A stretch of DNA of 64,000 bases from positions 248,001 to 312,000 of the forward strand of contig NZ_DATCTF010000010.1 of assembly GCF_036568125.1 (NCBI RefSeq). The letters run 5' to 3'. This stretch comes from Magnetovibrio sp. (lineage in GTDB: Bacteria; Pseudomonadota; Alphaproteobacteria; Rhodospirillales; Magnetovibrionaceae). Of the stretch, positions 51,526 to 61,900 are shown piece after piece (the stretch's first letter is position 1; each line of letters starts with the position of its first letter). The position numbers and the translations under genes were made by a program. The notes under the pieces were generated by a model. It saw only the letters and a program-made list of their open reading frames with translations, searched no databases and had not been told where the DNA came from.

Positions 51526-52629
51526 ATGAAACAGAGACCGACCCTATGGGTATCACTTCTTTCACTGTCGGCGGTGTTGCTGGCGGTGATCGCGTGGTCG
51601 ACGATGAGCGCCATCGCGGCGCTTCCACCCGCACCCATCGGCGCTGTTGATGCGTTGAAAGGCAAGGGCTGGGGCAAAGGCGCCGTGGGCGGTCGCTACG
51701 ACAAACTTGTCGGTGATCTGGTGGTTATGGACGAAGTTCTCGGCACCGGGCGAAATTCGAATATGAAGTTGACCTTCATCGACGGCACCACCATGAGCCT
51801 GGGTTCGGACGCCGAAATCATGGTCGATGAAATGGTGTATGACCCGAATGACGCCCAAGGTAATCGTGTCGTCTTGCACCTGGGCGTGGGGGCATTCTAC
51901 TTCGTTTCGGGGCAGGTTGCGAAAGACAAAGTCACCATCATAACCCCGACCACGACCATCGGCATTCGCGGCACGGAACTTGTGATCAATGTGTCTCAAG
52001 ACGGCAGCACTTCGGTCGGTGTTTCCAAGGGCCATGCCTTCATGGATTCACGTTCCGCAGGTGGTGGCCGCGCCGAAATCGAAGTCGGCAATACCGCGCG
52101 CAGCGATGCGAATGGGCGCGTCGGTAGAAGTTTTCCCGGCATCGACCTCACCGGCGACGACAACGTCGACCGTAATATTCCCGGCGTATCGGACTGGTAC
52201 GACGCCCAGTCCGAAGAAGACGAGGACGGCAAATTTGGTGAGTTCACCGAGACCGAAGACGATGAGGAAGATGGCCGTGTGGGAGAAGATGAACACGGGA
52301 AGCAGAACAAAGACGATGAGTACGAAGATGGGAACTTCAATGGCATCGAAGACGAAGACGGTCAGGAACACACCTTAGATTTGGCCGCAAACGATGACGA
52401 TGACGAAGGCCGTGACGATGGCAAAGAAAGTGATGACGGTGGCGAACGAGAGGGCAGTTCGGACAGTGACGACGGCGGGGGAGAGAGTGACGGCGGTTCA
52501 AATGCCGATGGTGGCGACGGTGGCGACGGTGGCGATGGTGACGATGGTGACGATGGTGATACCGATACGGGCGATGCCGATGGGGATGGCCAGGACGCCA
52601 GCGACGATGACAACGACGACAAAGCCTGA
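51526..52629 (+). CDS. Secreted FecR-domain protein with acidic repeat tail
   Basis: 367 aa. The signal peptide is residues 1-32 (LLSLSAVLLAVIAWSTMSAIAA). The FecR beta-domain is ~60-150: TFIDGTTMSLGSDAEIMVDEMVYDP, then YFVSGQVAKDKVTIITPTTTIGIRGTEL (shortened). The C-terminal ~140 residues are nearly all Asp, Glu, Gly and Ser (DGGDGGDGGDGDDGDDGD type), a calcium-binding-like disordered tail. It has no membrane anchor or anti-sigma domain, so it is not a classical FecR regulator. Its FecR domain is visibly related to that of the giant protein at 58950. Confidence 0.85.
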   Translation: MKQRPTLWVSLLSLSAVLLAVIAWSTMSAIAALPPAPIGAVDALKGKGWGKGAVGGRYDKLVGDLVVMDEVLGTGRNSNMKLTFIDGTTMSLGSDAEIMVDEMVYDPNDAQGNRVVLHLGVGAFYFVSGQVAKDKVTIITPTTTIGIRGTELVINVSQDGSTSVGVSKGHAFMDSRSAGGGRAEIEVGNTARSDANGRVGRSFPGIDLTGDDNVDRNIPGVSDWYDAQSEEDEDGKFGEFTETEDDEEDGRVGEDEHGKQNKDDEYEDGNFNGIEDEDGQEHTLDLAANDDDDEGRDDGKESDDGGEREGSSDSDDGGGESDGGSNADGGDGGDGGDGDDGDDGDTDTGDADGDGQDASDDDNDDKA

Positions 52630-52657
52630 CGGGTGCTAAAACCAAGTTCGGCATAAG

Positions 52658-52690
52658 GAAAGCCCCACGCCTTGCGGCGATGGGGCTTTC
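52658..52690. terminator. Bidirectional terminator
   Basis: GAAAGCCCCA / TGGGGCTTTC stem extended by CGCC/GGCG with one bulged A. It lies between the convergent FecR gene and the 149-aa gene. Confidence 0.85.
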
Positions 52691-52721
52691 GTGTGTCCGA
52701 GAGAAGTGGAAGAGCTGTGCG

Positions 52722-53171
52722 TTAAGCAGCGAAGGCTTGCTTGGCTTCGCGGGCCGCGCGGGCGTCTTCGGCCGAATACGCTTTGCCGGACCAAAGCATT
52801 TCGTATGCGATTTCCTCATTGCCGTTTTCGCACAATTCCAGAACTTCGGCGAACAAGGGTTGGAATGTATCGCTCTTGTGCGACAATTCGTGATCTTCGA
52901 AAGAACGCCAGAAGGTGACGATCAAGGCTTCACGTTCTTTCAGCGGGCTTTCGACCGCTTGGCCGATGGTGCTGCCTTCATTGGAAACGGCGCCGGAATT
53001 CAGCATCACCAAACCGCCGAAGAAGCCGGTTTCCGAATGGTAGGTTTTGACGTTTTCACATAGAACGGCAACGCGTTCCTGTAAGTCGTCGGTATCGTAC
53101 TCGGGCTTTAAAATGACGCGATTGACGGTGATCACGCCGTCGCTGGGGAAATCGGGGATGAAACCGGACAT
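52722..53171 (-). CDS. 149-aa protein, possible dimeric alpha/beta-barrel (monooxygenase-like)
   Basis: Soluble, no signal peptide. The middle (GGLVMLNSGAVSNEGSTIGQ, EREALIVTFWRSFEDHELSHKSDTFQPLF, in shortened forms) resembles the antibiotic-biosynthesis/heme-monooxygenase dimeric ferredoxin-like fold, where a Phe/Trp-Arg-Ser segment precedes a helix. The assignment is tentative. An AAAGGAG site precedes ATG 53171. Two dyads lie upstream (53200-53215 and 53239-53251). Confidence 0.6.
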   Translation of the reverse strand: MSGFIPDFPSDGVITVNRVILKPEYDTDDLQERVAVLCENVKTYHSETGFFGGLVMLNSGAVSNEGSTIGQAVESPLKEREALIVTFWRSFEDHELSHKSDTFQPLFAEVLELCENGNEEIAYEMLWSGKAYSAEDARAAREAKQAFAA

Positions 53172-53199
53172 GTTGTGTCTCCTTTAATGGCCTTTTCAT

Positions 53200-53251
53200 A
53201 TTAGCAAGAGCTAATGTTAAAGGAGATGTGGTAATTCCGACTAATTTAGTC
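53200..53251. promoter_or_regulatory. Two dyads upstream of the 149-aa gene
   Basis: ATTAGC-AAGA-GCTAAT (53200-53215) and GACTAA-T-TTAGTC (53239-53251), both perfect. The spacing places them around a promoter reading toward 53171. Possible operators for the 149-aa gene. Confidence 0.4.
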
Positions 53252-53300
53252 AAGTATGATCTGGAAATTTTTTGGTGACAAAATGCACCGACTTCTAGCT

Positions 53301-53540
53301 CTACTCGTAATCCAAGATCGTCAAATAGGCGCGCAAAGCCTGTTGGGGGGTGATCCCGGCTCTGTTCGCAGCGGCCTGTAAAGCTTCCGCTTCGGGCATG
53401 GCCGGAGCAAAAGCGACGCCTTGCTGACTGAGGGTCTCGATGAAGTTCAGAGCATTGGAAAGTGGAACGTCCAAGGATTGGGTCTTGGGGGGAAAGGCCC
53501 GTGCCGTGATGGCGTTGCTGGGGGGCGAAGAGGATGCCAT
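53301..53540 (-). CDS. 79-aa small unknown protein
   Basis: Begins MASSSPPSNAITARAFPPK. The C-terminal part is helical (GVAFAPAMPEAEALQAAANRAGITPQQALRAYLTIL, in shortened form) and looks like a small DNA-binding-like or dimerising helix pair. ATG 53540 has AAGGAG 7 bases upstream, the strongest site in this frame (open to 53735). Function unknown. Confidence 0.65.
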   Translation of the reverse strand: MASSSPPSNAITARAFPPKTQSLDVPLSNALNFIETLSQQGVAFAPAMPEAEALQAAANRAGITPQQALRAYLTILDYE

Positions 53541-53699
53541 CGGTAAGCTCCTTTGTAAGACGTTCCACTCTCGCCATAAACAAAGCAACGCCTGTGCCAA
53601 CTTTTTGGCATGTTCGTAACTATATGATTTAAAACAATTTGCATCCGGGGATGTGCGCGGTCCTGCGTTGCGTTTTGAGAATATTTCAATACACATTCT

Positions 53700-53734
53700 A
53701 TTTTGCAGCGCAGCAATTTGCATTTTGCAGCGCA
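53700..53734. repeat. Tandem 13-base repeats upstream of pyrD
   Basis: ATTTTGCAGCGCA at 53700-53712 and again at 53722-53734, 22 bases apart (two helical turns). TTTGCA-TTT-TGCAG overlaps the second copy. Located 67 bases before pyrD; possibly operator sites. Confidence 0.45.
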
Positions 53735-53800
53735 TCAGCCCTCTGGCATCTGCGTGGGAATCCGCTTACAAGCGGGTCTGCAACCAGATAAGGTTCCATC

Positions 53801-54883
53801 ATGCCTCGTTTGCCCTTTGACCCGTATCGTTTTGCTTGGCCGATCGTGCGTATGCTCGATCCCGAAGTCGCTCATGGCTTGGCCGTGCGCGCGCTGGAAA
53901 CTGGATTGGTGCCCACGCCGCCGCCGGTCGACGATGATGTCTTGAAGGTGCGCCTGTGGAACCTCCTCTTTCCCAATCCGGTTGGATTGGCGGCAGGCTT
54001 CGACAAGGACGCCCGCGTGTATGGGCAAATGCTCGATCAAGGCTTTGGGTTCGTCGAAGTAGGCTCGATCACCCCGCAGCCGCAACCCGGCAACCCCAAG
54101 CCACGCTTGTTCCGTCTGGAAAGCGATCACGCGGTGATCAACCGCATGGGCTTCAATTCCGAAGGCCACGCCGCGTCCGTGGCGCGTTTGCAGCACCGTG
54201 ATCGCGCACGCGGCATCGTCGGCGTCAACTTGGGTAAAAACAAAAACACCGAAGACGCCGCAGCGGATTATGAAATCGGTGCGCGGACTTTCGCTCATCT
54301 TGCGGACTTCATGGTCATCAACGTTTCCAGTCCTAACACGCCGGGGCTGCGCGCCCTGCAAGGGGCGGAGGTGTTGCGCGACCTGCTGGTGCGCACGAAG
54401 GAAGCCCTGAGTGCGGGGGCGGCGGAGCACGGCGTCCAGCGTCCGCCGTTGTTGTTGAAGATCGCCCCCGACCTGACCGACGAAGATAAGGCCGACATCG
54501 CCCAAGTGTCATTGGATGTTGCTATCGATGGTCTGATCGTCACCAACACCACCATCGAACGCCCAGCCACGCTGACCAGCGTGCACAAAGGCGAGGGCGG
54601 TGGTTTGAGCGGCCGGCCGTTGTTCGAGGCCTCGACCCGCGTGCTGGGGGAAATGTACGCCGCCACCAAGGGCAAGATGGTCCTGGTAGGGGTCGGCGGG
54701 ATCGAGAACGGCCGCGACGCGTATGAAAAAATCCTCGCCGGTGCATCGCTGGTCGAGCTTTATTCCGCGATGATCTATCACGGACCGGGCCTGGCGGCGC
54801 GGATCAACCGCGAGCTGGCTGAAATTCTCAAAGCCGATGGTTTCGCGTCCGTCCTGCACGCGGCCGGTCAGAAGGGCGCTTAG
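53801..54883 (+). CDS. pyrD: Dihydroorotate dehydrogenase (quinone, class 2)
   Basis: 360 aa, FMN enzyme of the inner membrane that oxidises dihydroorotate to orotate with ubiquinone. The N-terminal amphipathic helices (FDPYRFAWPIVRMLDPEVAHGLAVRAL, shortened) mark class 2. FMN and substrate sites: NPVGLAAGFDKDA, GSITPQPQPGNPKPRLFRL, the catalytic Ser in NVSSPNTPGLRALQG, and IVTNTT, GVGGIENGRDAYEKI. Convergent with nadK, 3 bases apart. Confidence 0.97.
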   Translation: MPRLPFDPYRFAWPIVRMLDPEVAHGLAVRALETGLVPTPPPVDDDVLKVRLWNLLFPNPVGLAAGFDKDARVYGQMLDQGFGFVEVGSITPQPQPGNPKPRLFRLESDHAVINRMGFNSEGHAASVARLQHRDRARGIVGVNLGKNKNTEDAAADYEIGARTFAHLADFMVINVSSPNTPGLRALQGAEVLRDLLVRTKEALSAGAAEHGVQRPPLLLKIAPDLTDEDKADIAQVSLDVAIDGLIVTNTTIERPATLTSVHKGEGGGLSGRPLFEASTRVLGEMYAATKGKMVLVGVGGIENGRDAYEKILAGASLVELYSAMIYHGPGLAARINRELAEILKADGFASVLHAAGQKGA

Positions 54884-54886
54884 CGC

Positions 54887-55654
54887 TTAGACCATAAATT
54901 GTTCGCGCAGGATGCGTTCTTCCAGATTGTGCTCGGGATCGAACAGCAGCACCGGTGCGATGGTGCGGTCTTCGACGACGTCCACGCGGCGCACGTTGCG
55001 CACCGCCATGTCGTCGGCAACCGCGCTGACGGGGCGTTGCTTGGCGTCGAGCACTTCGAACGTGACCTTGGCTTCGGCAGGCAACAAAGCGCCGCGCCAC
55101 TGTCGCGGGCGAAATGCGCTGATTGGGGTCAAGGCCAGCAGTTCCGCACCCAAGGGAATGATCGGGCCATTGGCCGATAGGTTGTAGGCGGTGCTGCCGG
55201 CGGCCGTCGACACCAAGGCACCGTCGCAGATCATTTCTTCCAGGCGCACGTGACCGTCCACCAAAATGCGCAACTTCGCCGCCAGTCGGGTGTAGCGCAG
55301 CAAAGACACTTCGTTGATGGCCAGGGCTTCGTGCTGTTTTCCGCGTGAATCCGTGGCGATCATGCGCAACGGATGCAGGGTGATCGGTTGCGCGCGCTGC
55401 AGACGCCGCATCAGTCCATTTGCGCGAAAGGCGTTCATCAAAAAGCCGACCGAGCCGCGGTTCATGCCGTAGATCGGCACATTGCGGTGCAGGTATTTGT
55501 GCAAGGTGCGCAACATGAACCCGTCGCCGCCCAGCACCACGATCACGTCGGCCTTGGACGGCGGGACGCTGGGGTAGCGTTCCTTGAGGCTTGCGAGAGC
55601 CTCTTGGGCTTGTTTTTGACGCGCCGCGACGAAGGCGACGGATTTGTATTTCAT
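54887..55654 (-). CDS. nadK: NAD kinase
   Basis: 255 aa, makes NADP from NAD and ATP. Diagnostic motif [13 protein letters not shown] (GGDG). Also [12 protein letters not shown], the NE-x-S segment [19 protein letters not shown], and [22 protein letters not shown], shortened. ATG 55654. Confidence 0.97.
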   Translation of the reverse strand: MKYKSVAFVAARQKQAQEALASLKERYPSVPPSKADVIVVLGGDGFMLRTLHKYLHRNVPIYGMNRGSVGFLMNAFRANGLMRRLQRAQPITLHPLRMIATDSRGKQHEALAINEVSLLRYTRLAAKLRILVDGHVRLEEMICDGALVSTAAGSTAYNLSANGPIIPLGAELLALTPISAFRPRQWRGALLPAEAKVTFEVLDAKQRPVSAVADDMAVRNVRRVDVVEDRTIAPVLLFDPEHNLEERILREQFMV

Positions 55655-55725
55655 CGTGAGAGCATCCTGCTTGAGGGCTTCGGTTCGGTCGGGAGTATAA
55701 CCCCGTCCGCCCTCAAATGCCCAGA

Positions 55726-56094
55726 TTAAGGGGTACTTTTATTGGGAAACGAAACTTCGAGCACCACGCAGCCTTCATCGGTCTTGAACGGCCCATGGAC
55801 TTCACCGGGCGGACGGCTGGCGTAATGCCCGGTTTCCAGCCACATGTCGAACGCCTGATCGTACAAACGGCCGCTGACGATGAAGATTTCTTCCGGGTAA
55901 TCGTGGCTCTTGCCACCGAAATCCTGTGTGTCGGCGCCGGGGTGAAAGCGCGTCAGGCGGGTGTATTCACCGCTGTCGTCATCGATGCTCAAGGTTAGTT
56001 CTTCGGCGATGCCTTCAAGACCCGCAATGGGCTGCCAGGCGCCAGCGCTTTCCGCGAACAAGGGATTCCAATAGGTGGCGGTGGTTTTCGACAT
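55726..56094 (-). CDS. Cupin-domain protein (ChrR-like)
   Basis: 122 aa. A cupin barrel core with metal-binding His and Glu residues in [22 protein letters not shown] and a later His in PPGEVHGPF. It resembles the cupin part of ChrR-like proteins but without an anti-sigma domain. ATG 56094 is chosen (AGGA 9 bases upstream) over ATG 56103. It lies 60 bases after moaA on the same strand. Substrate unknown. Confidence 0.85.
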   Translation of the reverse strand: MSKTTATYWNPLFAESAGAWQPIAGLEGIAEELTLSIDDDSGEYTRLTRFHPGADTQDFGGKSHDYPEEIFIVSGRLYDQAFDMWLETGHYASRPPGEVHGPFKTDEGCVVLEVSFPNKSTP

Positions 56095-56154
56095 GGGCCG
56101 CATTCCTCGTTTTCAAGGTCGATGCAGCGAATGTGTGTGTTTCAGGCGCGTGCG

Positions 56155-57144
56155 TCAACCACCTGTGACGCTCATATGGCGTTTCAGCGCCGGGCCGTCG
56201 TTGCCCGGTTCGATGACGAATTCGTGGCCCTTGGGCTTGAGGTGCAAGGCCTGATCGATGGCCGCGTTGAGTTTGCCGAGCGTCGCATCGGCGCGCAACG
56301 CGGCGCGCAAGTCCACGGCGCTGTCTTGGCCCAGGCACATATACAAGGTGCCGGTACAGGTCAGCCGCATGCGGTTGCAGCTGTCGCAGAAATGATCGCT
56401 GAGCGGGGTGATGAAGCCGACCTTTTGCCCGGTTTCGGCCACGGTCATGTATTTCGACGGCCCCCCGGTGGTGTGATCGGACGGGCTCAGCGTCCAGTCC
56501 GCTTCCAGGCGGGCGCGAACTTCCGTCAACGGCAGGTACTGGTCGCTGCGGTTGCCGCCGATTTCGCCCAGCGGCATGGTTTCGATCATGGTCATGTCGA
56601 AACCATGCGTGCCGCACCAACCCAACATGTCGCTCAACTCGTCTTCGTTGAATGCCTTCAAGGCGACGGTGTTGATCTTGACCTTAAGCCCGGCGTCCTT
56701 GGCCGCTTCCAAGCCCTCGATCACTTGGTTGAGATTGCCGCGCCGGGTGATTTCGGCGAATTTTTCCGGATTAAGAGAGTCCACGGAGACATTGATGCGT
56801 TCCACCCCCAGGCGTTTGATCTCATGGGCGTGCTTGGCCAGTTGGCTGCCGTTGGTGGTCAGGGTGATTTCATCCAGCAAGCCGCTGTCTTTGTGTTCGC
56901 TCAGCCGGGCGATTAGTTCCATAATGCCGCGCCGGACCAAGGGCTCGCCGCCGGTCAGACGGATTTTGCGCACGCCGCGTTCAATGAACGTCGAACACAC
57001 TTGGTCGAGTTCTTCGATGGACAACAAATCCTTGCGCGGCAGGAACTGCATCTCTTCGGACATGCAGTAAAAGCAACGAAAATCGCATCGGTCGGTGACC
57101 GAAACGCGCAGATAGGTGATGTGCCGTCCAAATGTGTCTTGCAT
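56155..57144 (-). CDS. moaA: GTP 3',8-cyclase MoaA
   Basis: 329 aa, first step of molybdenum cofactor synthesis. The N-terminal radical SAM cluster C-x3-C-x2-C is in [19 protein letters not shown] follows. The C-terminal second 4Fe-4S site is C-x2-C-x13-C ([14 protein letters not shown]...MCLG), and the chain ends in Gly-Gly (SVTGG), needed for activity. ATG 57144 ([20 protein letters not shown], shortened) fits the family start; the frame is open to 57258. Next to a tungstate/molybdate-type transporter. Confidence 0.96.
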   Translation of the reverse strand: MQDTFGRHITYLRVSVTDRCDFRCFYCMSEEMQFLPRKDLLSIEELDQVCSTFIERGVRKIRLTGGEPLVRRGIMELIARLSEHKDSGLLDEITLTTNGSQLAKHAHEIKRLGVERINVSVDSLNPEKFAEITRRGNLNQVIEGLEAAKDAGLKVKINTVALKAFNEDELSDMLGWCGTHGFDMTMIETMPLGEIGGNRSDQYLPLTEVRARLEADWTLSPSDHTTGGPSKYMTVAETGQKVGFITPLSDHFCDSCNRMRLTCTGTLYMCLGQDSAVDLRAALRADATLGKLNAAIDQALHLKPKGHEFVIEPGNDGPALKRHMSVTGG

Positions 57145-57264
57145 GGCTTTCTTTGTTGTCCATAAGCGTTGTGTCCAATTGGATATAACGCTTATGGATT
57201 CATAGCGCTTTTTTGCGGCGATGTCGTCGTCATTTTCAGTAGGGTTATTGCCGATCAATGCGCC

Positions 57265-58035
57265 TTAACGGCTGTGCTTGGGGTCGCGGCGCGGCCCTTC
57301 GCCGCGGTTCCACCACAACAGTTCGCCCTTGACGAAGGCTTGCGCCAGGTCGTTTTCGGGATTTTCGAAAAACCGTGCGGCGGCAGACTGTTCCAACAGG
57401 CGTCCGCGATGCATGAACAGAACCTCGTCGCCCAAACGCTTGGCTTGACCCAAATCGTGGGTGGTCATGACGATTTTGGTGCCTTGGCGGTGCAACGTTT
57501 CGATCAGTTCCTCGATCTGGTGGGTGGCACTGGGGTCCAGGCTGGCGGTCGGCTCGTCGAGAAACAGAATCTGCGGCCGCAACGCCCAAGCCCGGGCGAT
57601 GGCGAGGCGTTGTTGCTCACCGAACGACAGCACGTGCGCGGGCGCATCGGCTTGGCGGGTGAGGCCGGTTTTGATCAACACGTCGTCGATGATGGCGGCG
57701 CGTTGCGATTTCGCGACGTGGCGCAGCGATAAGGCATAGTCGATATTGGCGCGGGCGCTTCTGCGCAGCATCACCGGGCGCTGGAACACCATGGCTTGGG
57801 CCTTGGCGGCCCGGGCCGTGTCGACCGCCCACGTGATGCGTCCTTCGCTGGGCTTGAGCAAACCGTGACACAGTCGCAGCAGAAGGCTTTTGCCCGCGCC
57901 GTTGGGGCCGATGACCATGGTGCGCGTGCCGGCGCTGAATTCAAGGTTGAGATCCTTGATCAGCGGAATGCCCTCACGCCCGCGATACCAGACGGCGTCG
58001 AGTTTCAAGGGGAGAATTGTCGTGGCGGAGATCAT
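57265..58035 (-). CDS. tupC: ABC transporter ATPase, tungstate type (TupC-like)
   Basis: 256 aa. Walker A GPNGAGKSLLLRL, Q-loop QAMVFQRPVMLRRS, signature LSFGEQQRLAIARA, Walker B ILFLDEPTASLDP and the switch His in TTHD. The permease gene overlaps its start by 4 bases (ATGA). The pairing with a CysT-like permease and neighbouring moaA points to tungstate or molybdate uptake; the sulfate family is the alternative. Confidence 0.9.
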   Translation of the reverse strand: MISATTILPLKLDAVWYRGREGIPLIKDLNLEFSAGTRTMVIGPNGAGKSLLLRLCHGLLKPSEGRITWAVDTARAAKAQAMVFQRPVMLRRSARANIDYALSLRHVAKSQRAAIIDDVLIKTGLTRQADAPAHVLSFGEQQRLAIARAWALRPQILFLDEPTASLDPSATHQIEELIETLHRQGTKIVMTTHDLGQAKRLGDEVLFMHRGRLLEQSAAARFFENPENDLAQAFVKGELLWWNRGEGPRRDPKHSR

Positions 58036-58739
58036 GCGCGGGCCTTGCGTTCGCGGTGATTGGTGAACAGTTGTGCGGCGGCACCGATGGCGATGGATAG
58101 GCTCAGCAACACGATGCCCAACGCCAACGCCAGCGCCAAGTCGCCTTTGCTGACTTCCAAGGCGATGGTCGTGGTCATCACGCGGGTGACGTGATCGATG
58201 TTGCCGCCGACCATCATCACCGCACCAACCTCGGCCATGGCGCGGCCGAAACCGGCCAGTACGGCGGTAAGCAGGCTGAAGCGCCCATCGATGATCAGCG
58301 TAGGCAACGCGCGCAATCGCGTCGCGCCCAAACTCGTCAGCTGGTCGGCATAGGTGTTCCACAAATCTTCGATCACTTGACGGGTCAGCGCGGCGACGAT
58401 CGGGGTGACCAATAGCACCTGGGCGATGATCATCGCCGCCGGGGTGTAGAGCAATCCGAAAACGCCCAGTGGACCGGCGCGCGACAGGGTCAGATAGACC
58501 AACAGCCCCACCACCACCGGCGGTAGGCCCATCATGGCATTGAGCGAAATCTGGATCGCGCCGCGACCAGGGAATCTGAGCAGCGCGACGGCCGCGCCCA
58601 ACGGTATGCCGACAATTGCGGCGATGCATACGGCGCTCAAGCTCACATGAAGCGACAGTCCGACGATTTCCGCCAGATCGCTGTCGAGGGTGAGGATCAG
58701 CATCAACGCGGTCGAGAACGCGTCAGTGATTTCGATCAT
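58032..58739 (-). CDS. tupB: ABC transporter permease, tungstate type (TupB-like)
   Basis: 235 aa with five to six hydrophobic segments. The typical inner loop EAA motif region is EDLWNTYADQLTSLGATRLRAL, shortened, followed by AVLAGFGRAMAEVGAVMMVGGNI, a pattern characteristic of TupB/WtpB. A periplasmic binding protein (TupA) normally precedes it, but the 200 bases upstream to 58940 contain none. Confidence 0.9.
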   Translation of the reverse strand: MIEITDAFSTALMLILTLDSDLAEIVGLSLHVSLSAVCIAAIVGIPLGAAVALLRFPGRGAIQISLNAMMGLPPVVVGLLVYLTLSRAGPLGVFGLLYTPAAMIIAQVLLVTPIVAALTRQVIEDLWNTYADQLTSLGATRLRALPTLIIDGRFSLLTAVLAGFGRAMAEVGAVMMVGGNIDHVTRVMTTTIALEVSKGDLALALALGIVLLSLSIAIGAAAQLFTNHRERKARA

Positions 58740-58949
58740 CTGTGCGAAACCTTAAATTCTCAATGAGGCGAGCAGCTTATCACGCTTGTTTCGATGCGAA
58801 ACCCCTTAGCAATCATCGTTGAGCTTATCGTAGCCGACGTGCGAATGGGGGCTCATGGGGGTGAAAAAATGCTACACTAAGGTATGAGAAAAGGCGCCGC
58901 AAGAGCGCCGGATGTGTCTGCGTGTGCATTGAAAAAAGGGATGAGAGCC

Positions 58950-61900
58950 ATGTTACCGATGATTTTCCGCGCGCCTGCCGATGAGTTTGCAAGCGGTTCC
59001 GATGCGATGATCGGTGGCGAAGAGTTGTTCGTACAGGCCACCGAAGGCGAAGTGGTCCTGCCCGACGGCTTCAATCCCGCCGAAGCCGCGTTTGAACGGA
59101 TCGGTCCCGATTTGATGTTGACCGCGCCGGACGGCACCCAAGTTCTGGTCGCCGATTTCTTCATGATGGAAACACCGCCCGACTTGCTCAGCACCTTGGG
59201 TGCGCGCGTTGTCGGCGGGTTGGCCGTGCGCTTGGCAGGCTCTGCCGCGCCGGGCATGGTCGCGGGCGAGTTCCCCGAAACCGGTGAAGTGATCGGGCGC
59301 GTTACGGACATCAACGGCGAAGTGACGGTGATCCGCGCCGACGGCACGCGCGCGACGCTGCAAAACGGCGATGCGGTGTTGCAGGGCGACATCTTGGAAA
59401 CCAGCGCCGAAGGTGCTATCGGCATTTTGCTGGCCGATGGCGCGTCGCTGTCGATGGGCGCGAACGCCCGCATGGTGTTGGACGAAATGGTCTACGACCC
59501 CGGCACGCAGGAAGGTTCCATCGCGCTGTCGGTGATGAAGGGTATCTTCACCATGGTCTCGGGCGAAGTCGCCAAGGTCGATCCCGAAGCGATGCTGATC
59601 CACACCCCGGTGGCGACCATCGGTATTCGCGGTACGCAAATCGGCTTGGACCTCAGCAACGGTCGCGATCTGAGTTTGGTGATGATGGAAGAAGCCGACG
59701 GTTTCGTCGGTGAAGTTATGATCGTCAACGCCGGTGGCGCGATGACGCTGAACGAAGCTTATCATGCCGTCACGATCAGTTCTTTCGACGCACCGCCAAT
59801 GGCAGCGCCGATGTATACGCACGATGACGTGATCAATACGTTCGGCGGCGCGCTGTCCCACTTGCCGATGGGCAATGCCAACGCGAACGATTACGGATTG
59901 CGCGCCGCGTTCGGCGCCGACCTGGCCGATTTTGAAACGGCGGCCGGGACTGCCGGGGCTGAAGAGCCGGTGAGCGAAGAAGGTTTGGCCACGTTCGAGG
60001 CTGAAGCTGAAGAGGTGATCTCTCCTGATACGGAAATCGCGGCCGAAGGCTTGGCCGATTTCGATATGGTTGCAGCAGAAGTCTCTGAGGAGGGACAAGA
60101 GCCGAGCGGCGAATTCGTCACGGACGCCGGGGACGTCTTGACGGCGGAAGAATTGGCCAGCGAAGCCGCGGTTGTGTTCGGCGAGGAACTCAAACCGCTT
60201 GAACCTGAAGAACATGTTGTTGCACCGCAATCCGAGGGGGGGGCACCGGTCGCACCTGAACCGGCTGCCGAGCCCGCGACGGAGACCGTGGAACCGGTCG
60301 TCGCGCCGGTCCTCCCGCCCGAACCCGTTAACGTTGCGCCTGTCGCCGAACCCGGCACGATGATCGTCGCCGAAGACAACGTCTTCAGCGGTCAATTGTC
60401 GGCATCCGATTTGGAAGGCGGTAAGCTGACTTTCGATTTGGCCGATGACGGCGCACCGTCCAACGGTACGGTCACCATCAATCCCGACGGTACCTTCACA
60501 TATACGCCCAATGCCGACTTTGGCGGCAGCGACAGTTTTACCTACATGGTTACGGACGATGCCGGTGCGATGGCGATGGCCACCGTCAGCGTCACGATCA
60601 CCCCCGTCGCCGACGTGCCGCAGCTCGCGGTCGCCGACGTTTCAGGCGTTGAAGACAGCGCCATCGCCTTGACGCTTGCCGCGGTCATGCCTTCGGGCAC
60701 TACGGAAACGGTGGCGTCTCTCACCATCAGCGGCGTCCCCGAGGGCGCAAGCCTGTCCGCCGGCACCGACAACGGTGACGGCACCTGGACCTTGAGCCCC
60801 GATCAGCTTTCCGGCCTGAATTTGACGCCGCCCCAAGACTACAGCGGCACCATCGCCTTGGCCCTCAGCGCCACCTCGACAGACGGCGCGACGGCGTTGC
60901 GCAATTTCACGCTGCACGTTGGCCCGGTCGCGGATCAACCGCAACTGGCGGTCGTTGACGCCAGCGGCGCCGAAGACAGCGCCATCGCGTTGACCATCGC
61001 GGCGGCGATGCCTGGCGGCACGGGTGAAACGATTGACAATGTGGTGCTCAGCGGCCTCCCCGAAGGCGCGTTTTTGAGCGCCGGTACCGACAATGGCGAC
61101 GGCACCTGGACGCTCAGCCCCGGCGAATTGAGCGGCCTGACCCTGATCCCGCCGATGGATTACAACGGCGCATTTAACCTTGGCGTCAGCGTCACGTCGA
61201 GTGACGGCGGCGTCAGTTCCGACACCTTCGCCGTTACCGTCAATCCGGTCGCCGATGCACCCGTCATCGCGGCTGCGGATGTGAGCGGCGCGGAAGACGG
61301 CGCGATTGCCTTGACCCTGGCGGCCGCCATGCCCGCGGGCACTTCGGAAACCATCGATTATGTGACCGTGGTGGGGGTGCCCGACGGTGCGGTCCTGTCG
61401 GCCGGTACCGACAACGGCAACGGCACGTGGACGCTGAGCCCGGATCAACTGGCTTATCTGAGCTTGACCCCGCCCGCCGATTACAACGGCACCTTCAACC
61501 TTGGCTTGGTCGCGGTTTCGACGGACGGCAGCACGTCGACCGGTAATTTCAACGTCGCCGTCGAACCGTCCGCCGACGTGCCGCAATTGGCCGTGGCGGA
61601 TGCCTACGGCGTGGAAGACGGCGCGATCGCGTTGACCTTGGCCGCCACCATGGCCGCCGACACCACCGAAACACTGGACACCATCACCATCACCGGCGTG
61701 CCAGATGGCGCAAGCCTGAGCGCCGGCATGGACAACGGCGACGGCACGTGGACGCTGTCCCCGAATCAATTGACCGGTCTGACGTTGACGCCGCCGGTTG
61801 ATTACAACGGCACCTTCAGCCTGGGGGTGGTGGCGACGTCATCGGACGGCGGCACGGCAAGCGGTAGTTTGGCCGTCGAGGTCGAACCGTCCGCCGATCT

